From assembly GCF_001542905.1 (NCBI RefSeq), contig NZ_LOAJ01000001.1, forward strand, positions 2,480,001 through 2,544,000: a stretch of DNA of 64,000 nucleotides. Reading direction: 5' to 3'. The position numbers and the translations under genes were made by a program. The notes beneath the pieces were generated by a model, which worked only from the letters and a program-made list of their open reading frames with translations, was not told where the DNA came from and did no database searches. This document shows, piece by piece, positions 1 through 8,378 of this stretch (positions are counted from its first letter, which is position 1; every line of letters starts with the position of its first letter). This stretch comes from Halorubrum aethiopicum. Its GTDB lineage: Archaea > Halobacteriota > Halobacteria > Halobacteriales > Haloferacaceae.

Positions 1-1
1 C

Positions 2-265
2 GTAGCCCTGCTCCTCGCGCTCGTCTGGGTGTGGGGACGGAACTACCTCCAGTTCCGGTCGAAACACACCCTCGGACTGGTGATGTTCGGCGGGTTTCTG
101 CTCGGCGAGAACGCGCTCGCGCTCTACATCTATCTGGTCGATCCGATGCTGTCGGCGTGGTTCGCGAGCGAGGCGGTCCCTCCGGTCGCCTGGCGGGCCA
201 TGATGGGGCTCCACGTGCTCCAGACGGTCGGACTGCTGTTTCTCGTGTGGGTCACGTGGGACTGA
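2..265 (+). CDS. Small membrane protein, 5' end outside the window
   Basis: This is the C-terminal part of an integral membrane protein whose start lies before base 1; the frame is already open at base 2. The visible 87 residues contain three hydrophobic segments: the first few residues, about residues 26-46, and the last 20 residues, which end in VLQTVGLLFLVWVTWD. Similar short three- or four-helix proteins are common in haloarchaea, often beside ArsR-type regulators, but no catalytic motif is seen. Function is unknown. An internal GTG at base 29 could serve as a start, but the hydrophobic residues before it argue that the protein begins further upstream. Confidence 0.7.
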   Translation, partial: VALLLALVWVWGRNYLQFRSKHTLGLVMFGGFLLGENALALYIYLVDPMLSAWFASEAVPPVAWRAMMGLHVLQTVGLLFLVWVTWD

Positions 266-495
266 GGGCGACGACCGACACCGGTCTCCAGTCCCGTTCC
301 GCGCATGGCTCGTCCCGATCACGGATCGAGAACCCCCGCAGCCTGAGCGACGCCGCCGCACCCCGATCGTTTCCACCTCGTCACGGCCCGGATAACCGCC
401 TCCTCCTCGTCGGGGGCCGGATAGCCGTCTCAACGGCCGATCCGGTTCGGTTTCGGAACGAATTTGGGTGGGAAGACGGCCGTAGTTCGGCAAAT

Positions 496-507
496 CGCTT
501 TTTATAT
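496..507 (+). promoter_or_regulatory. TATA box of the surface-protein gene
   Basis: An AT-rich box, CTTTTTATATCC, is centred about 26 bases before the ATG at 527. This is the haloarchaeal spacing for a leaderless transcript. It supports 527 as the true start rather than the in-frame ATG at 464. Bases 266-495 hold no gene I can support. Confidence 0.6.
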
Positions 508-526
508 CCTCTCGGTCGACTCTTCC

Positions 527-2686
527 ATGCGCAACAGCGCATTCACATCGGCGATGGTGATCGTGCTCGTCGTGTCGGCAGTCGCCGGCGCGGCGGGCGC
601 GGTCACGGCACAGAGTACGGACCAAGCGACGAGCGTGAGCTTCTCCGGCGGAACGTCCGGCGGGTCCACGGTCGTCGTCGACGAAGTCCGCGTTCCCGAC
701 GGCGGGTTCGTGACGATCCACGACGGCACGCTGGCCGACGGCGACGTGCTCGGCAGCGTCGTCGGCACGAGCGCGTACCTCGAGGCCGGGACACACGAGA
801 ACGTGACCGTCGAGCTCACCGACGAGATCGACACGGGCACGTTCCACGCGATGGCCCACCGGGACACCGACGACGACCGCGCGTACACGTTCGTCTCCTC
901 GAACGGCGGGGCCGACGGCCCCTACACGGTCGACGGCGAGATCGTGATGGAGAACGCGGAGGTGACCGCGTCGGCGACCGTCGAGGCGGTCGACCAGCCC
1001 ACCGAGGGTAGCTCGGTCGTCGTCGACCGCGTCGAACTGAGCGAGGGCGGGTTCGTGACGGTCCACGACTCCTCGCTCGGCGACGGCGCGGTCTTCGAGA
1101 GCATCCGCGGCACGAGCGAGTACTTGGAGGCCGGCGTCCACGAGGACGTTCGCGTCCGGCTCGACGACCCCCTGACCGAGAACGACTCGCTGTTCGCGAT
1201 GGCTCACCGGGACACGAACGACGACGAGACGTACGACTTCCCCGCCACCGAGGGCGAGGCGGACGGCCCCTACCTCGACGGCGGCGACGAGATCGTGATG
1301 GCCGGCTTCGACGCCGACCTCGACGACGAGGCTCGCGCGACGTTCGCCGCACAGGCGAGCGGCGGCAACGCGGTCGTCGTCGACGAGGTGTACCTGCCTG
1401 ACGGCGGGTTCGTGACGATGCACGACTCCTCGCTCGGCGACGGCGCGGTCTTCGAGAGCATCCGCGGCACGAGCGACTACCTCGAACCCGGCATCCACCG
1501 GGAGGTCGTCGTCTCGCTCGACGACCCCCTGACCGAGGACGACTCGCTGTTCGCGATGGCCCACCGTGACACGAACGACAACGAGACGTACGACTTCCCC
1601 GCCACCGAGGGCGAGGCGGACGGGCCGTACACCACCGACTCCGGCGACGTCGTGATGGACGACGGTGCGGTGACCGTCTCCGCGAGCGTCGCCTTCGACG
1701 GGCAGACCGCCGGCGGAACGACGGTCACCGTCGACCGCGTCGACGTGAGCGAGGGCGGGTTCGTGACGATCCACGACGCGTCGCTCGCCGGCGGTGCGGT
1801 CTTCGATTCGGTTCGCGGAACGAGCGAGTACCTCGAACCCGGCGTTCACGAGGACGTCGTGGTCGAACTCGACGAGCCGATCCGCGACACCCACCGGCTG
1901 GTCGCGATGCCGCACACGGACTCGGACGACGACCGGGCCTACGACTTCGTCGAGACCGAGGGGGAGAACGACGGCCCCTACCTCGACGGCGACGACGAGA
2001 TCGTGATGGTCGACGCGACGGCACAAGTCGCCGCGTTCGTCGAGGCGGCCGCCCAGGAAACCGACGGCGAGACGGTCGTCGTCGAGGACGTGACGCTTCA
2101 CGACGGCGGGTTCGTGACGGTCCACGACTCCTCGCTCGCCGACGGGGCGGTCCTCGAGAGCATTCGCGGCACGAGCGGCTACCTCGAACCCGGCACACAC
2201 GCCGCGGTCGAGATCACGCTGGACGACCCGCTGACGGAGAACGACACCGTTCTCGCGATGGCCCACCGGGACACGAACGGGAACGAGGCGTACGACTTCC
2301 CCGCCACCGAAGGCGCGGAGGACGTGCCCTACACGGCCGCCGGATCGCCGGTCATGTCGCCGGCCGAGCTAACGGTCACGGGCGGTGACGGCATGAACGG
2401 TGAGGACATGAACGATGAGGAGATGGACGGTGAGGACGCGGACGGCGAAGACATGGACGGAGAGATGAGCGACGACGGAGCGATGGAGGGCGACGACACG
2501 AACGGTGACGACGGCATGGACGGCGAGGAGATGACTGACGACGGGGAGATGACTGACGACGGGGAGATGAGCAGCGATGGGACGACGGCGGACGAAACGA
2601 CTGACGACGACACGCCCGGGTTCGGCGTCGTCGTCGCGCTCGTCGCGTTGATCGCGGGCGCCCTCGTGGCACGCCGGCGGTCGTAG
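527..2686 (+). CDS. Exported PGF-CTERM surface protein with five DUF7282-type repeats
   Basis: The 719-residue protein has a Sec-type signal peptide (MRNSAFTSAMVIVLVVSAVA, cleavage probably after AGAAGAVTA). It then has five tandem modules of about 110 residues (roughly 45-155, 155-270, 275-385, 385-500 and 505-615). Each holds a strand motif like VVVDEV..DGGFVTIHD, an AYLEPG.H turn and an AMAHRDTNDDETYDFP stretch. A Met/Asp/Glu-rich linker (about 620-690) leads to the tail TPGFGVVVALVALIAGALVARRRS, a PGF-CTERM sorting signal recognised by archaeosortase A. The modules match the haloarchaeal DUF7282 family, whose biochemical role is unknown. The acidic, Met-rich linker could bind metal, but that is inference. 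The start was chosen from the signal peptide and the TATA position. Confidence 0.85.
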   Translation: MRNSAFTSAMVIVLVVSAVAGAAGAVTAQSTDQATSVSFSGGTSGGSTVVVDEVRVPDGGFVTIHDGTLADGDVLGSVVGTSAYLEAGTHENVTVELTDEIDTGTFHAMAHRDTDDDRAYTFVSSNGGADGPYTVDGEIVMENAEVTASATVEAVDQPTEGSSVVVDRVELSEGGFVTVHDSSLGDGAVFESIRGTSEYLEAGVHEDVRVRLDDPLTENDSLFAMAHRDTNDDETYDFPATEGEADGPYLDGGDEIVMAGFDADLDDEARATFAAQASGGNAVVVDEVYLPDGGFVTMHDSSLGDGAVFESIRGTSDYLEPGIHREVVVSLDDPLTEDDSLFAMAHRDTNDNETYDFPATEGEADGPYTTDSGDVVMDDGAVTVSASVAFDGQTAGGTTVTVDRVDVSEGGFVTIHDASLAGGAVFDSVRGTSEYLEPGVHEDVVVELDEPIRDTHRLVAMPHTDSDDDRAYDFVETEGENDGPYLDGDDEIVMVDATAQVAAFVEAAAQETDGETVVVEDVTLHDGGFVTVHDSSLADGAVLESIRGTSGYLEPGTHAAVEITLDDPLTENDTVLAMAHRDTNGNEAYDFPATEGAEDVPYTAAGSPVMSPAELTVTGGDGMNGEDMNDEEMDGEDADGEDMDGEMSDDGAMEGDDTNGDDGMDGEEMTDDGEMTDDGEMSSDGTTADETTDDDTPGFGVVVALVALIAGALVARRRS

Positions 2687-2841
2687 GAACCGGGCGAGAA
2701 CGACCGGGAAGCGAACCACGTCCGACTACCTTCTTTTTATACTTCGGGGATCACGGTACCGCGTGACACGATCGATTCCTGAATTCGGTCCGATCCGTAC
2801 AAACGGACGTAAACGGCCGCTTCTTCACGATCTATCGATCT

Positions 2842-2877
2842 CACCGATGAGATCGGTGGCGACAGATTTATATATCT
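2842..2877 (+). promoter_or_regulatory. TFB promoter: perfect inverted repeat abutting the TATA box
   Basis: A perfect 7-base inverted repeat, CACCGAT-gag-ATCGGTG (2842-2858), lies directly upstream of an AT-rich TATA element, ATTTATATATC (about 2867-2877), where the BRE would be. The predicted transcription start near 2900 leaves a leader of about 55 bases before the TFB ATG. A second, weaker AT-rich box (CTTTTTATAC) sits near 2732-2742. The inverted repeat looks like a regulator site, but no regulator can be named. Confidence 0.5.
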
Positions 2878-2956
2878 AACGCGCTTACTGATAGTTATCG
2901 AATCGGGCGCACCCGGCCCTCGCATTTTCGTCGGGAGTTCGATCGGAGAACACCCA

Positions 2957-3967
2957 ATGACAGAGACACGCATTCGACGGTACGAGCGGGACGAGGCGAT
3001 CGACGGAGCCGCCGCTTCGGAGCGAACGGACGGGGAGACCGTCGAGACCGAATCGACGGAGAAGAGCCGAGTCACGAGCTGTCCGGAGTGTACGGGCCGC
3101 CTCGTGACGGACACCGAACACGGCGAGACGGTGTGTGAAGACTGCGGGCTCGTCGTCGAGGAGGACTCGGTCGACCGCGGACCGGAGTGGCGAGCGTTCG
3201 ACTCGGCAGAGCGGGACAACAAGTCCCGCGTCGGAGCCCCGACGACGAACATGATGCACGACAAGGGGCTCTCGACCAACATCGGCTGGCAGGACCGGGA
3301 CGGCTACGGGAAGTCGCTCTCGAGCCGCCAGCGGCGACAGATGCAGCGGCTCCGCACCTGGAACGAGCGGTTCCGCACCCGGAACTCGAAGGAGCGCAAT
3401 CTCAAGCAGGCGCTCGGCGAGATCGACCGGATGGCCTCGGCGTTAGGGCTGCCGGACAACGTCCGCGAGACCGCCTCGGTCATCTACCGCCGCGCGCTGG
3501 GCGAGAACCTCCTTCCCGGCCGCTCCATCGAGGGCGTCGCGACCGCGGCGCTGTACGCGGCCGCCCGCCAGGTCGGGAACCCGCGGAGCCTCGACGAGTT
3601 CACCGCGGTCTCGCGCGTCGACAAGATGGAGCTCACCCGGACGTACCGCTACGTCGTCCGCGAGCTCGGTCTGGAGGTACAGCCGGCCGACCCCGAGAGC
3701 TACGTCCCGCGGTTCGTCTCGCGGCTCGACCTCCCCGAGGAGGTCGAACGCCTCGCGCGGGAGCTCCTGGGAAGCGCGAAGGACGCGGGGATCACGAGCG
3801 GGAAGTCGCCGGTCGGGCTCGCGGCCTCGGCCGTCTACGCCGCCGCCCTCCTGTCGAACCGGAAGGTGACCCAGAGCGAGGTGAGCGAGGTCGCCGACAT
3901 CTCCGAGGTCACCATCCGCAACCGCTACAAGGAGCTGCTCGAGGCCAGCGACCACCTGACCGCGTAG
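2957..3967 (+). CDS. tfb: Transcription initiation factor IIB (TFB)
   Basis: The 336-residue protein is the archaeal TFIIB homologue. It binds TBP-DNA and the BRE and recruits RNA polymerase. An N-terminal zinc ribbon uses C42, C45, C60 and C63 (CPEC...CEDCG). It is followed by the B-reader/linker region (DRGPEWRAF...) and two cyclin folds (about 140-235 and 240-330); the second ends in the BRE-reading helix-turn-helix SEVADISEVTIRNRYKEL. Length is normal for the family. The N-terminal 40 residues before the ribbon are acidic and variable, as in many haloarchaeal TFB paralogues. Haloarchaea carry several TFBs, so the paralogue number cannot be given. Its promoter has an unusual palindrome. 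Confidence 0.95.
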   Translation: MTETRIRRYERDEAIDGAAASERTDGETVETESTEKSRVTSCPECTGRLVTDTEHGETVCEDCGLVVEEDSVDRGPEWRAFDSAERDNKSRVGAPTTNMMHDKGLSTNIGWQDRDGYGKSLSSRQRRQMQRLRTWNERFRTRNSKERNLKQALGEIDRMASALGLPDNVRETASVIYRRALGENLLPGRSIEGVATAALYAAARQVGNPRSLDEFTAVSRVDKMELTRTYRYVVRELGLEVQPADPESYVPRFVSRLDLPEEVERLARELLGSAKDAGITSGKSPVGLAASAVYAAALLSNRKVTQSEVSEVADISEVTIRNRYKELLEASDHLTA

Positions 3968-4099
3968 ACCCGGCGGCGAGGACGCCTCGTCGGCGAGGAT
4001 TCCCGGCAACCCCGGCGAGGACTCTCCGGCAACGGGAGAACCGTGTGGAGCGTGACCGCGTCACGTACGTTTTTAATCCGACGGGCTGTACGTGCCCCC

Positions 4100-4279
4100 A
4101 TGGTCGAAGCGTTCGTCAGGCTTGTGTGTCCGGAGTGTACCAAGGAGTGGCAGGAGAACCCGGCCGAGCTGCCCGGACTGCGAACGAACTTCAGCTGTTC
4201 CAGCTGTCACGCGACCCGGCGGCTCACCGAGTTCATGCGGACCGAGCGGGACCTCAAGGCGGTTCGACAGTTCCAGTGA
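4100..4279 (+). CDS. Small zinc-finger protein (DUF7836-like)
   Basis: A 59-residue protein starts at ATG 4100. It has two CxxC pairs, CPECTKEW near residue 10 and CSSCHATR near residue 34, which should form one zinc-binding site. The rest is short and charged. A TATA element (TTTTTAAT, about 4069-4077) lies 27 bases upstream, supporting a leaderless start here rather than at upstream codons. It resembles small conserved haloarchaeal zinc proteins, probably DUF7836. The function is not known; RNA or protein binding would be typical for such proteins. Confidence 0.75.
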   Translation: MVEAFVRLVCPECTKEWQENPAELPGLRTNFSCSSCHATRRLTEFMRTERDLKAVRQFQ

Positions 4280-4388
4280 CTCGGGGCCGGGCGACGCTCC
4301 GAGACCGCCGAGAGCTATATAGACGGGTGGTGTGGTAACTAGACTCAGGATAGTAATATAAGCCTCCGGTAGCAAAGGACGGTTACTC

Positions 4389-4622
4389 ATGAAGAAACAG
4401 GAGCTCATCCACCTTCACGGCCTCCTGGCCGAGGTACGAAAACAGTGCGAGTTCTGGGACGACGACCTCGACCTCGACGCGTACGAGGAACTCGGCGTCA
4501 AGCCGACATCGATCCACAAATCGAAGACGGACCACAAGGCGGCTGTTTTTAAACTGACCGAGGGGATCACGGAGCCGATGGAGGAGACGGAGTCGGAGCC
4601 GCTGGCCCCCACCGCGGACTGA
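4389..4622 (+). CDS. UPF0058 family protein
   Basis: The 77-residue protein begins MKKQELIHLHGLLAEV, the hallmark of the archaeal UPF0058 family (PF01893), which are small helical proteins of unknown function with possible metal-binding residues. The conserved core covers about residues 1-60. The tail, rich in Glu and Pro, is variable. A TATA element (AGTAATATAAGC, about 4351-4362) precedes the ATG by about 30 bases. It stands alone, facing the UPF0212 gene end to end. Confidence 0.85.
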   Translation: MKKQELIHLHGLLAEVRKQCEFWDDDLDLDAYEELGVKPTSIHKSKTDHKAAVFKLTEGITEPMEETESEPLAPTAD

Positions 4623-4686
4623 GACTCGTCGAGTAGCTACCGTCGTTCGTTACGTCTCCAGTGACGACCACGTCGGCGAGCGGAAG

Positions 4687-5067
4687 TCACCCGTCCTCGT
4701 CGGTCGCCGACGACGCTTTCGTCGTTTCCTCCTCGTCGATCTCCTCGACGGAGAGGACCTTGAGCGGGATGTTTCGAAGCCGCTGGCCGATCTCCTTTCT
4801 GGCGATCCGCCTGGCGTGTTCGTCGCGATCGACGTTGAACACGTCCATCCGGAGCTCGAGCGCGACGAGCGCCTCGTCGGCGGCGATGAACGCGGGCGGC
4901 AGGTCCTCTCCCGACGGCGAGGTGCGGCTTCCCATGTCGATCTCCACGTAGTTGAGGTCCGGATTCAACATCTCACCCGTCTTCGAGACCGCGATCCGGA
5001 CCGCCTCGTCGGCGGTCTCCACGTCGTACACGGGAACGGCCGCCTCCACGACGACTCGACAGTCCAT
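4687..5067 (-). CDS. UPF0212 (DUF555) family protein
   Basis: The 126-residue protein matches the archaeal UPF0212/DUF555 family (PF04475): MDCRVVVEAAVPVYDVETA at the start and LNYVEIDMG, FIAADEALVALELRMDVFN and ARRIARKEIG further on. Function is unknown. The ATG at 5067 is preferred over the adjacent GTG at 5070, because a TATA element (CTTCATACTCG on this strand, about 5093-5103) lies 27-30 bases upstream. The gene follows the 8-oxoguanine glycosylase gene on the same strand after 70 bases but appears to have its own promoter. Confidence 0.85.
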   Translation of the reverse strand: MDCRVVVEAAVPVYDVETADEAVRIAVSKTGEMLNPDLNYVEIDMGSRTSPSGEDLPPAFIAADEALVALELRMDVFNVDRDEHARRIARKEIGQRLRNIPLKVLSVEEIDEEETTKASSATDEDG

Positions 5068-5137
5068 CACGTGAAGACGTACCGTGCGAACGAGTATGAA
5101 GGTTCGGCCGCGGAGCGGTCCCCGCCGCCTCGGGGGA

Positions 5138-6064
5138 TCACTCCCCGCCGGCGCGGAGGTAATAGAACACGTACGTCTGGGCGTATCCGGCGTACTCGCC
5201 GCCGAACCGCTCGCGAATCGCGCGGGACGTCTCCGCGTACGATCCGCGGTCGCAGTCGGGGTAGTACTCCTCGATGGTCGTGTTGATCCACGTGTCGAGC
5301 GGGACCGCCTCGAGAAATCCCAGAGAGAAGAGCGCGACGCAGTCGGCCACCTTGTCGCCGACGCCGACGAACCGGGTCAGCGACTCCCGCGCCTCCTCGT
5401 ACGGGAGGCCGATCGCCTCGCGCGGGTCCGCCTCCCCGGACGCGACCATCTCCGCGGTCCGCCGGACGTAGGGCGCTCGATACCCGAGCGAGAGGTCCCG
5501 GAGGTCGGATTCGCTCCGCGCCGCGAGCTGCGCCGGCGTCGGAAACGCGCGATACGTCTCCCCGTCGAGGTCGACGGCGTCCCCGTACGACTCCCGAAGC
5601 CTGCGTTGCATCCCGTGGATCCGGGCGACGCGCATCTGTGCCGAGCAGATGAACGAGACGAGACAGGGGAACGCCGGGTCCCGAACCAGCCGCATCCCCT
5701 CGTATCGGTCGTAGGCCCGCTCCAGCAGCGGGAGGTCGGGCGTCGCGTCCCGGATCGCGTCGAGGTCGTCGTCGAGTCGGAGCAGGTGGGTGAGAAGCGG
5801 CACCGCGTCCGTCGACGCCTCCCACTCGAGCGTCCCGTCGTGAACGCCGCCGACCTGGCGGACTCGGAGGGGAACCCGCTCGTCCGTGACGTCCGGGATC
5901 GGGGCGACGACGGTTTCGTACCACTCGTCGCCGCCGTGGGCGTGGAGGTCCTCGTAGGTTCGACCGTCGGCGCGGTTCCACAGGTAGCTCTGTCCGCTCT
6001 CGACGGTCGCCTGGAGGTCGAAGGGTCCGGCGAGGTCGGCGACGTCGATCGCTCCTCGTTCCAT
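5138..6064 (-). CDS. ogg: 8-oxoguanine DNA glycosylase / AP lyase (OGG1 type)
   Basis: The 308-residue protein removes oxidised guanine from DNA. The N-terminal OGG_N-like part contains FDLQATVESGQSYLW. The helix-hairpin-helix region FVGVGDKVADC carries the catalytic Lys (about 238), and the following VPLDTW carries the catalytic Asp (about 256). An RIHGMQRRLRESYG helix is also family-like. The frame stays open well upstream to 6307, but homology begins at MERGAIDVADLAGPFDLQ, so ATG 6064 is used. It faces the SRPBCC gene head to head, with 133 bases between them. Confidence 0.9.
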   Translation of the reverse strand: MERGAIDVADLAGPFDLQATVESGQSYLWNRADGRTYEDLHAHGGDEWYETVVAPIPDVTDERVPLRVRQVGGVHDGTLEWEASTDAVPLLTHLLRLDDDLDAIRDATPDLPLLERAYDRYEGMRLVRDPAFPCLVSFICSAQMRVARIHGMQRRLRESYGDAVDLDGETYRAFPTPAQLAARSESDLRDLSLGYRAPYVRRTAEMVASGEADPREAIGLPYEEARESLTRFVGVGDKVADCVALFSLGFLEAVPLDTWINTTIEEYYPDCDRGSYAETSRAIRERFGGEYAGYAQTYVFYYLRAGGE

Positions 6065-6197
6065 CGGATCCGCGGAAGCGACGCGAACGTATCCGGGTTT
6101 CGGTACCCCGGATCGCCGACGAGGACCGAGCGGGAGGAAAACCCGGATCCGGACGCGGCGGCGAAGGGGCTTTTCCCGTCGACGCCCTACGTCCGCC

Positions 6198-6698
6198 ATG
6201 CCGACGTACCGCCGGAGCACCCGGATCGCCGCCCCCATCGACGACGTGTGGGAGTTCCACTCCACGGTCGACGGGCTCCTCGAGTTGACGCCCGACTGGA
6301 TGAACATGCGGATCGAGGCCGTCGAGGGGCCGGACGGCGAGCGCGACCCCGGCGTGTTGACGGCGGGTTCACGGATCCGGATGTCGATCCGACCGTTCGG
6401 CGTCGTCCCCCGCCAGCGGTGGATATCGCGGATCGTCGAGCGCGAGCCCGAGGGAACCGCGCCGGTCGAGGGAAGCGCCTACTTCGTCGACGACATGGTC
6501 GACGGCCCGTTCCGAACCTGGGAGCACACCCACGCCTTCTACGCCGACGGCGACGAGACCGTGCTCACGGACACCGTCGAGTACCGGCTCCCGTTCGGCC
6601 CGCTCGGCGAGGCGGCGGGGCCGTTCGCGAAGATCGGCTTCGAGGGGATGTTCCGGGACCGACACCGTCGGACCGCCGACCGCTTCGACGCGGAGTGA
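6198..6698 (+). CDS. SRPBCC-fold (START/cyclase-like) protein
   Basis: The 166-residue protein shows the SRPBCC pattern: an N-terminal strand YRRSTRIAAPIDDVWEF, a central VPRQRWISRI and HTHAFYADGDETVLTD, and a C-terminal long helix after YRLPFGPLGEAAGPF. Such proteins bind hydrophobic ligands in a deep pocket. The polyketide-cyclase/dehydrase clade (COG4276-like) is closest by pattern. No catalytic residues can be assigned and the ligand is unknown. Confidence 0.8.
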   Translation: MPTYRRSTRIAAPIDDVWEFHSTVDGLLELTPDWMNMRIEAVEGPDGERDPGVLTAGSRIRMSIRPFGVVPRQRWISRIVEREPEGTAPVEGSAYFVDDMVDGPFRTWEHTHAFYADGDETVLTDTVEYRLPFGPLGEAAGPFAKIGFEGMFRDRHRRTADRFDAE

Positions 6699-6752
6699 CC
6701 ACAGCGGAGCCGACGTCGGGGAGCGAACCGGGGCCGAACCGAGGTCACCAGA

Positions 6753-8315
6753 CTACGGCGATACCGTTGGAGGCGGCGTCATCTCGAGGTCGAACTCGAA
6801 GACCGCCCCGTCGTCGTTGCGGACGTCGACGGTCCAGTCGTGGGCCTCGGCGATGCGGTCCACGATGGCGAGGCCGATGCCGGAACTGTCCGCGGTCGAA
6901 AACCCGGAATCGAACACGGAGTCGCGGACGTCCGGCGAGACGCCGGGACCGTCGTCCGAGACGTACATCCCCACGACGCCGTCCGCTCCGACCCGCGGAC
7001 CGACCTCGATCTCGACCTCCGGCCCGCCGTGATCGACCGCGTTCCGGAAGAGGTTCTCCAGGGCCTGCCGGAACCGTCCGGGGTCCGCCTCGACGCGTCC
7101 CGTTCCCTCGGCGACCGTGAGCGTCGCGTTCGGGGCCCGGACGGACCCCCACGCCTCCTCGGCGAGGGAGGCGACCGGAACCGACTCCGTCTCGCCGATC
7201 GTCTCGCCGCGTCGTGCCAGCATCAGGAGGTCGTCGATGAGCGTCCCCATCCGATCGACCGCGTTCTCCATCGCGTCGTAATGCGACGGCCGAACGTCGT
7301 CGGCCGCGAGATCCAGATAGCCGGAGAACACGTTGAGCGGGTTCCGGAGGTCGTGTGAGACGACCGCGCTGAACTGTTCGAGCCGTTCGGCCTGGCTCCG
7401 GAGTTCCGTCCGCCGCTCGTTGCGCGCGACCGCGGAGGCGATCAGGTCCGCGAGCGTTCTGTACAGGTTCACCTCCCGTTCGGTCCAGGACCGGCGGTCG
7501 TCGACCTCGAAGGAGACGATCCCGGTCAGCTCCCACTCCGTGACCAGCGGCACGTGGACGGTCGCCGACGGAGCATCCTCCGGGTCAGAGGCCGGGGTCG
7601 CCCCTCCGTCGGTCGAGACCGCGGGGACGGAGACGTTCTCGAACGTCGACAGCCGATCCGGCTCGGGAAAGTCGTCGAACGCGCGTGTCGTGGGCGCGAA
7701 CCCGTCGGGAGACCAGTGGTACTCCGGGGAGAACCCCTCGTCATCGTCGAGATAGCAGACGATGCGATCGAGTTCGGCCCGCTCCCCAACGCTCTCCATC
7801 GTCCACTCGATCTTCGTTTTCACCTCGTCCGAGCGCGTGCTCATGAGCGTCGTCGCGGCGTCCAGGAGGACGGTCGTGAGCCGTTCGAGGTCCGGGTCGG
7901 AGAGCCGACTCCGGGCGGGACCGATCGTCTCAGCCAGCCTCGCGACGAGCGGGTCCGATTCCGGGTTCGAACCGGAGAACGGCCCTACGGTGTCGACGGC
8001 GCCCGCGCGAAACGCCGTTCGGACCGCCTCCGGCTCTCCCTCCGGAACGACCACCACGCCGGGGAGGCGCCCGAACGGATCCGACGAGGCGGCGGTTTCC
8101 TCCACCGCCGAGGACAGGACCGAGGCCGTCGTCACGACTCCACAGGCATCGGCGAGCCGGTCCGCGTCCGCGTCGTCGGCCGAGAGCGATCCGGGATCGG
8201 CTCGGTGAACGGCCGGAGCGTCCGGACCCGGAAAGGCGACCGCCGCCGCGGCGGTTACCCGATCGAGGACCGGAGAACCCGCGTCGGCGTGGACGACGAT
8301 CGAGCGCCGATTCAT
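6753..8315 (-). CDS. Cytoplasmic GAF-type sensor histidine kinase
   Basis: The protein has 520 residues from ATG 8315; a GTG at 8339 is an alternative start. The N-terminal 130 residues look like a degenerate receiver domain without an obvious phospho-acceptor Asp. A GAF-like sensory region follows (about 150-300). The kinase core has the H-box VVSHDLRNPLNV (His about 319), N-box LENLFRNAVDHGG (about 421), G1 VSDDGPGV and G2 SSGIGLAI (about 471). No membrane segment is seen, so it should act in the cytoplasm. No response regulator gene lies next to it, which is usual for haloarchaeal orphan kinases. The signal is unknown. Confidence 0.88.
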   Translation of the reverse strand: MNRRSIVVHADAGSPVLDRVTAAAAVAFPGPDAPAVHRADPGSLSADDADADRLADACGVVTTASVLSSAVEETAASSDPFGRLPGVVVVPEGEPEAVRTAFRAGAVDTVGPFSGSNPESDPLVARLAETIGPARSRLSDPDLERLTTVLLDAATTLMSTRSDEVKTKIEWTMESVGERAELDRIVCYLDDDEGFSPEYHWSPDGFAPTTRAFDDFPEPDRLSTFENVSVPAVSTDGGATPASDPEDAPSATVHVPLVTEWELTGIVSFEVDDRRSWTEREVNLYRTLADLIASAVARNERRTELRSQAERLEQFSAVVSHDLRNPLNVFSGYLDLAADDVRPSHYDAMENAVDRMGTLIDDLLMLARRGETIGETESVPVASLAEEAWGSVRAPNATLTVAEGTGRVEADPGRFRQALENLFRNAVDHGGPEVEIEVGPRVGADGVVGMYVSDDGPGVSPDVRDSVFDSGFSTADSSGIGLAIVDRIAEAHDWTVDVRNDDGAVFEFDLEMTPPPTVSP

Positions 8316-8378
8316 GTCCGCGAGTTCGCGTCTCGTCACTTGAACGTTGAGACCCGAGTATCGGCATTGAAAACCGGC

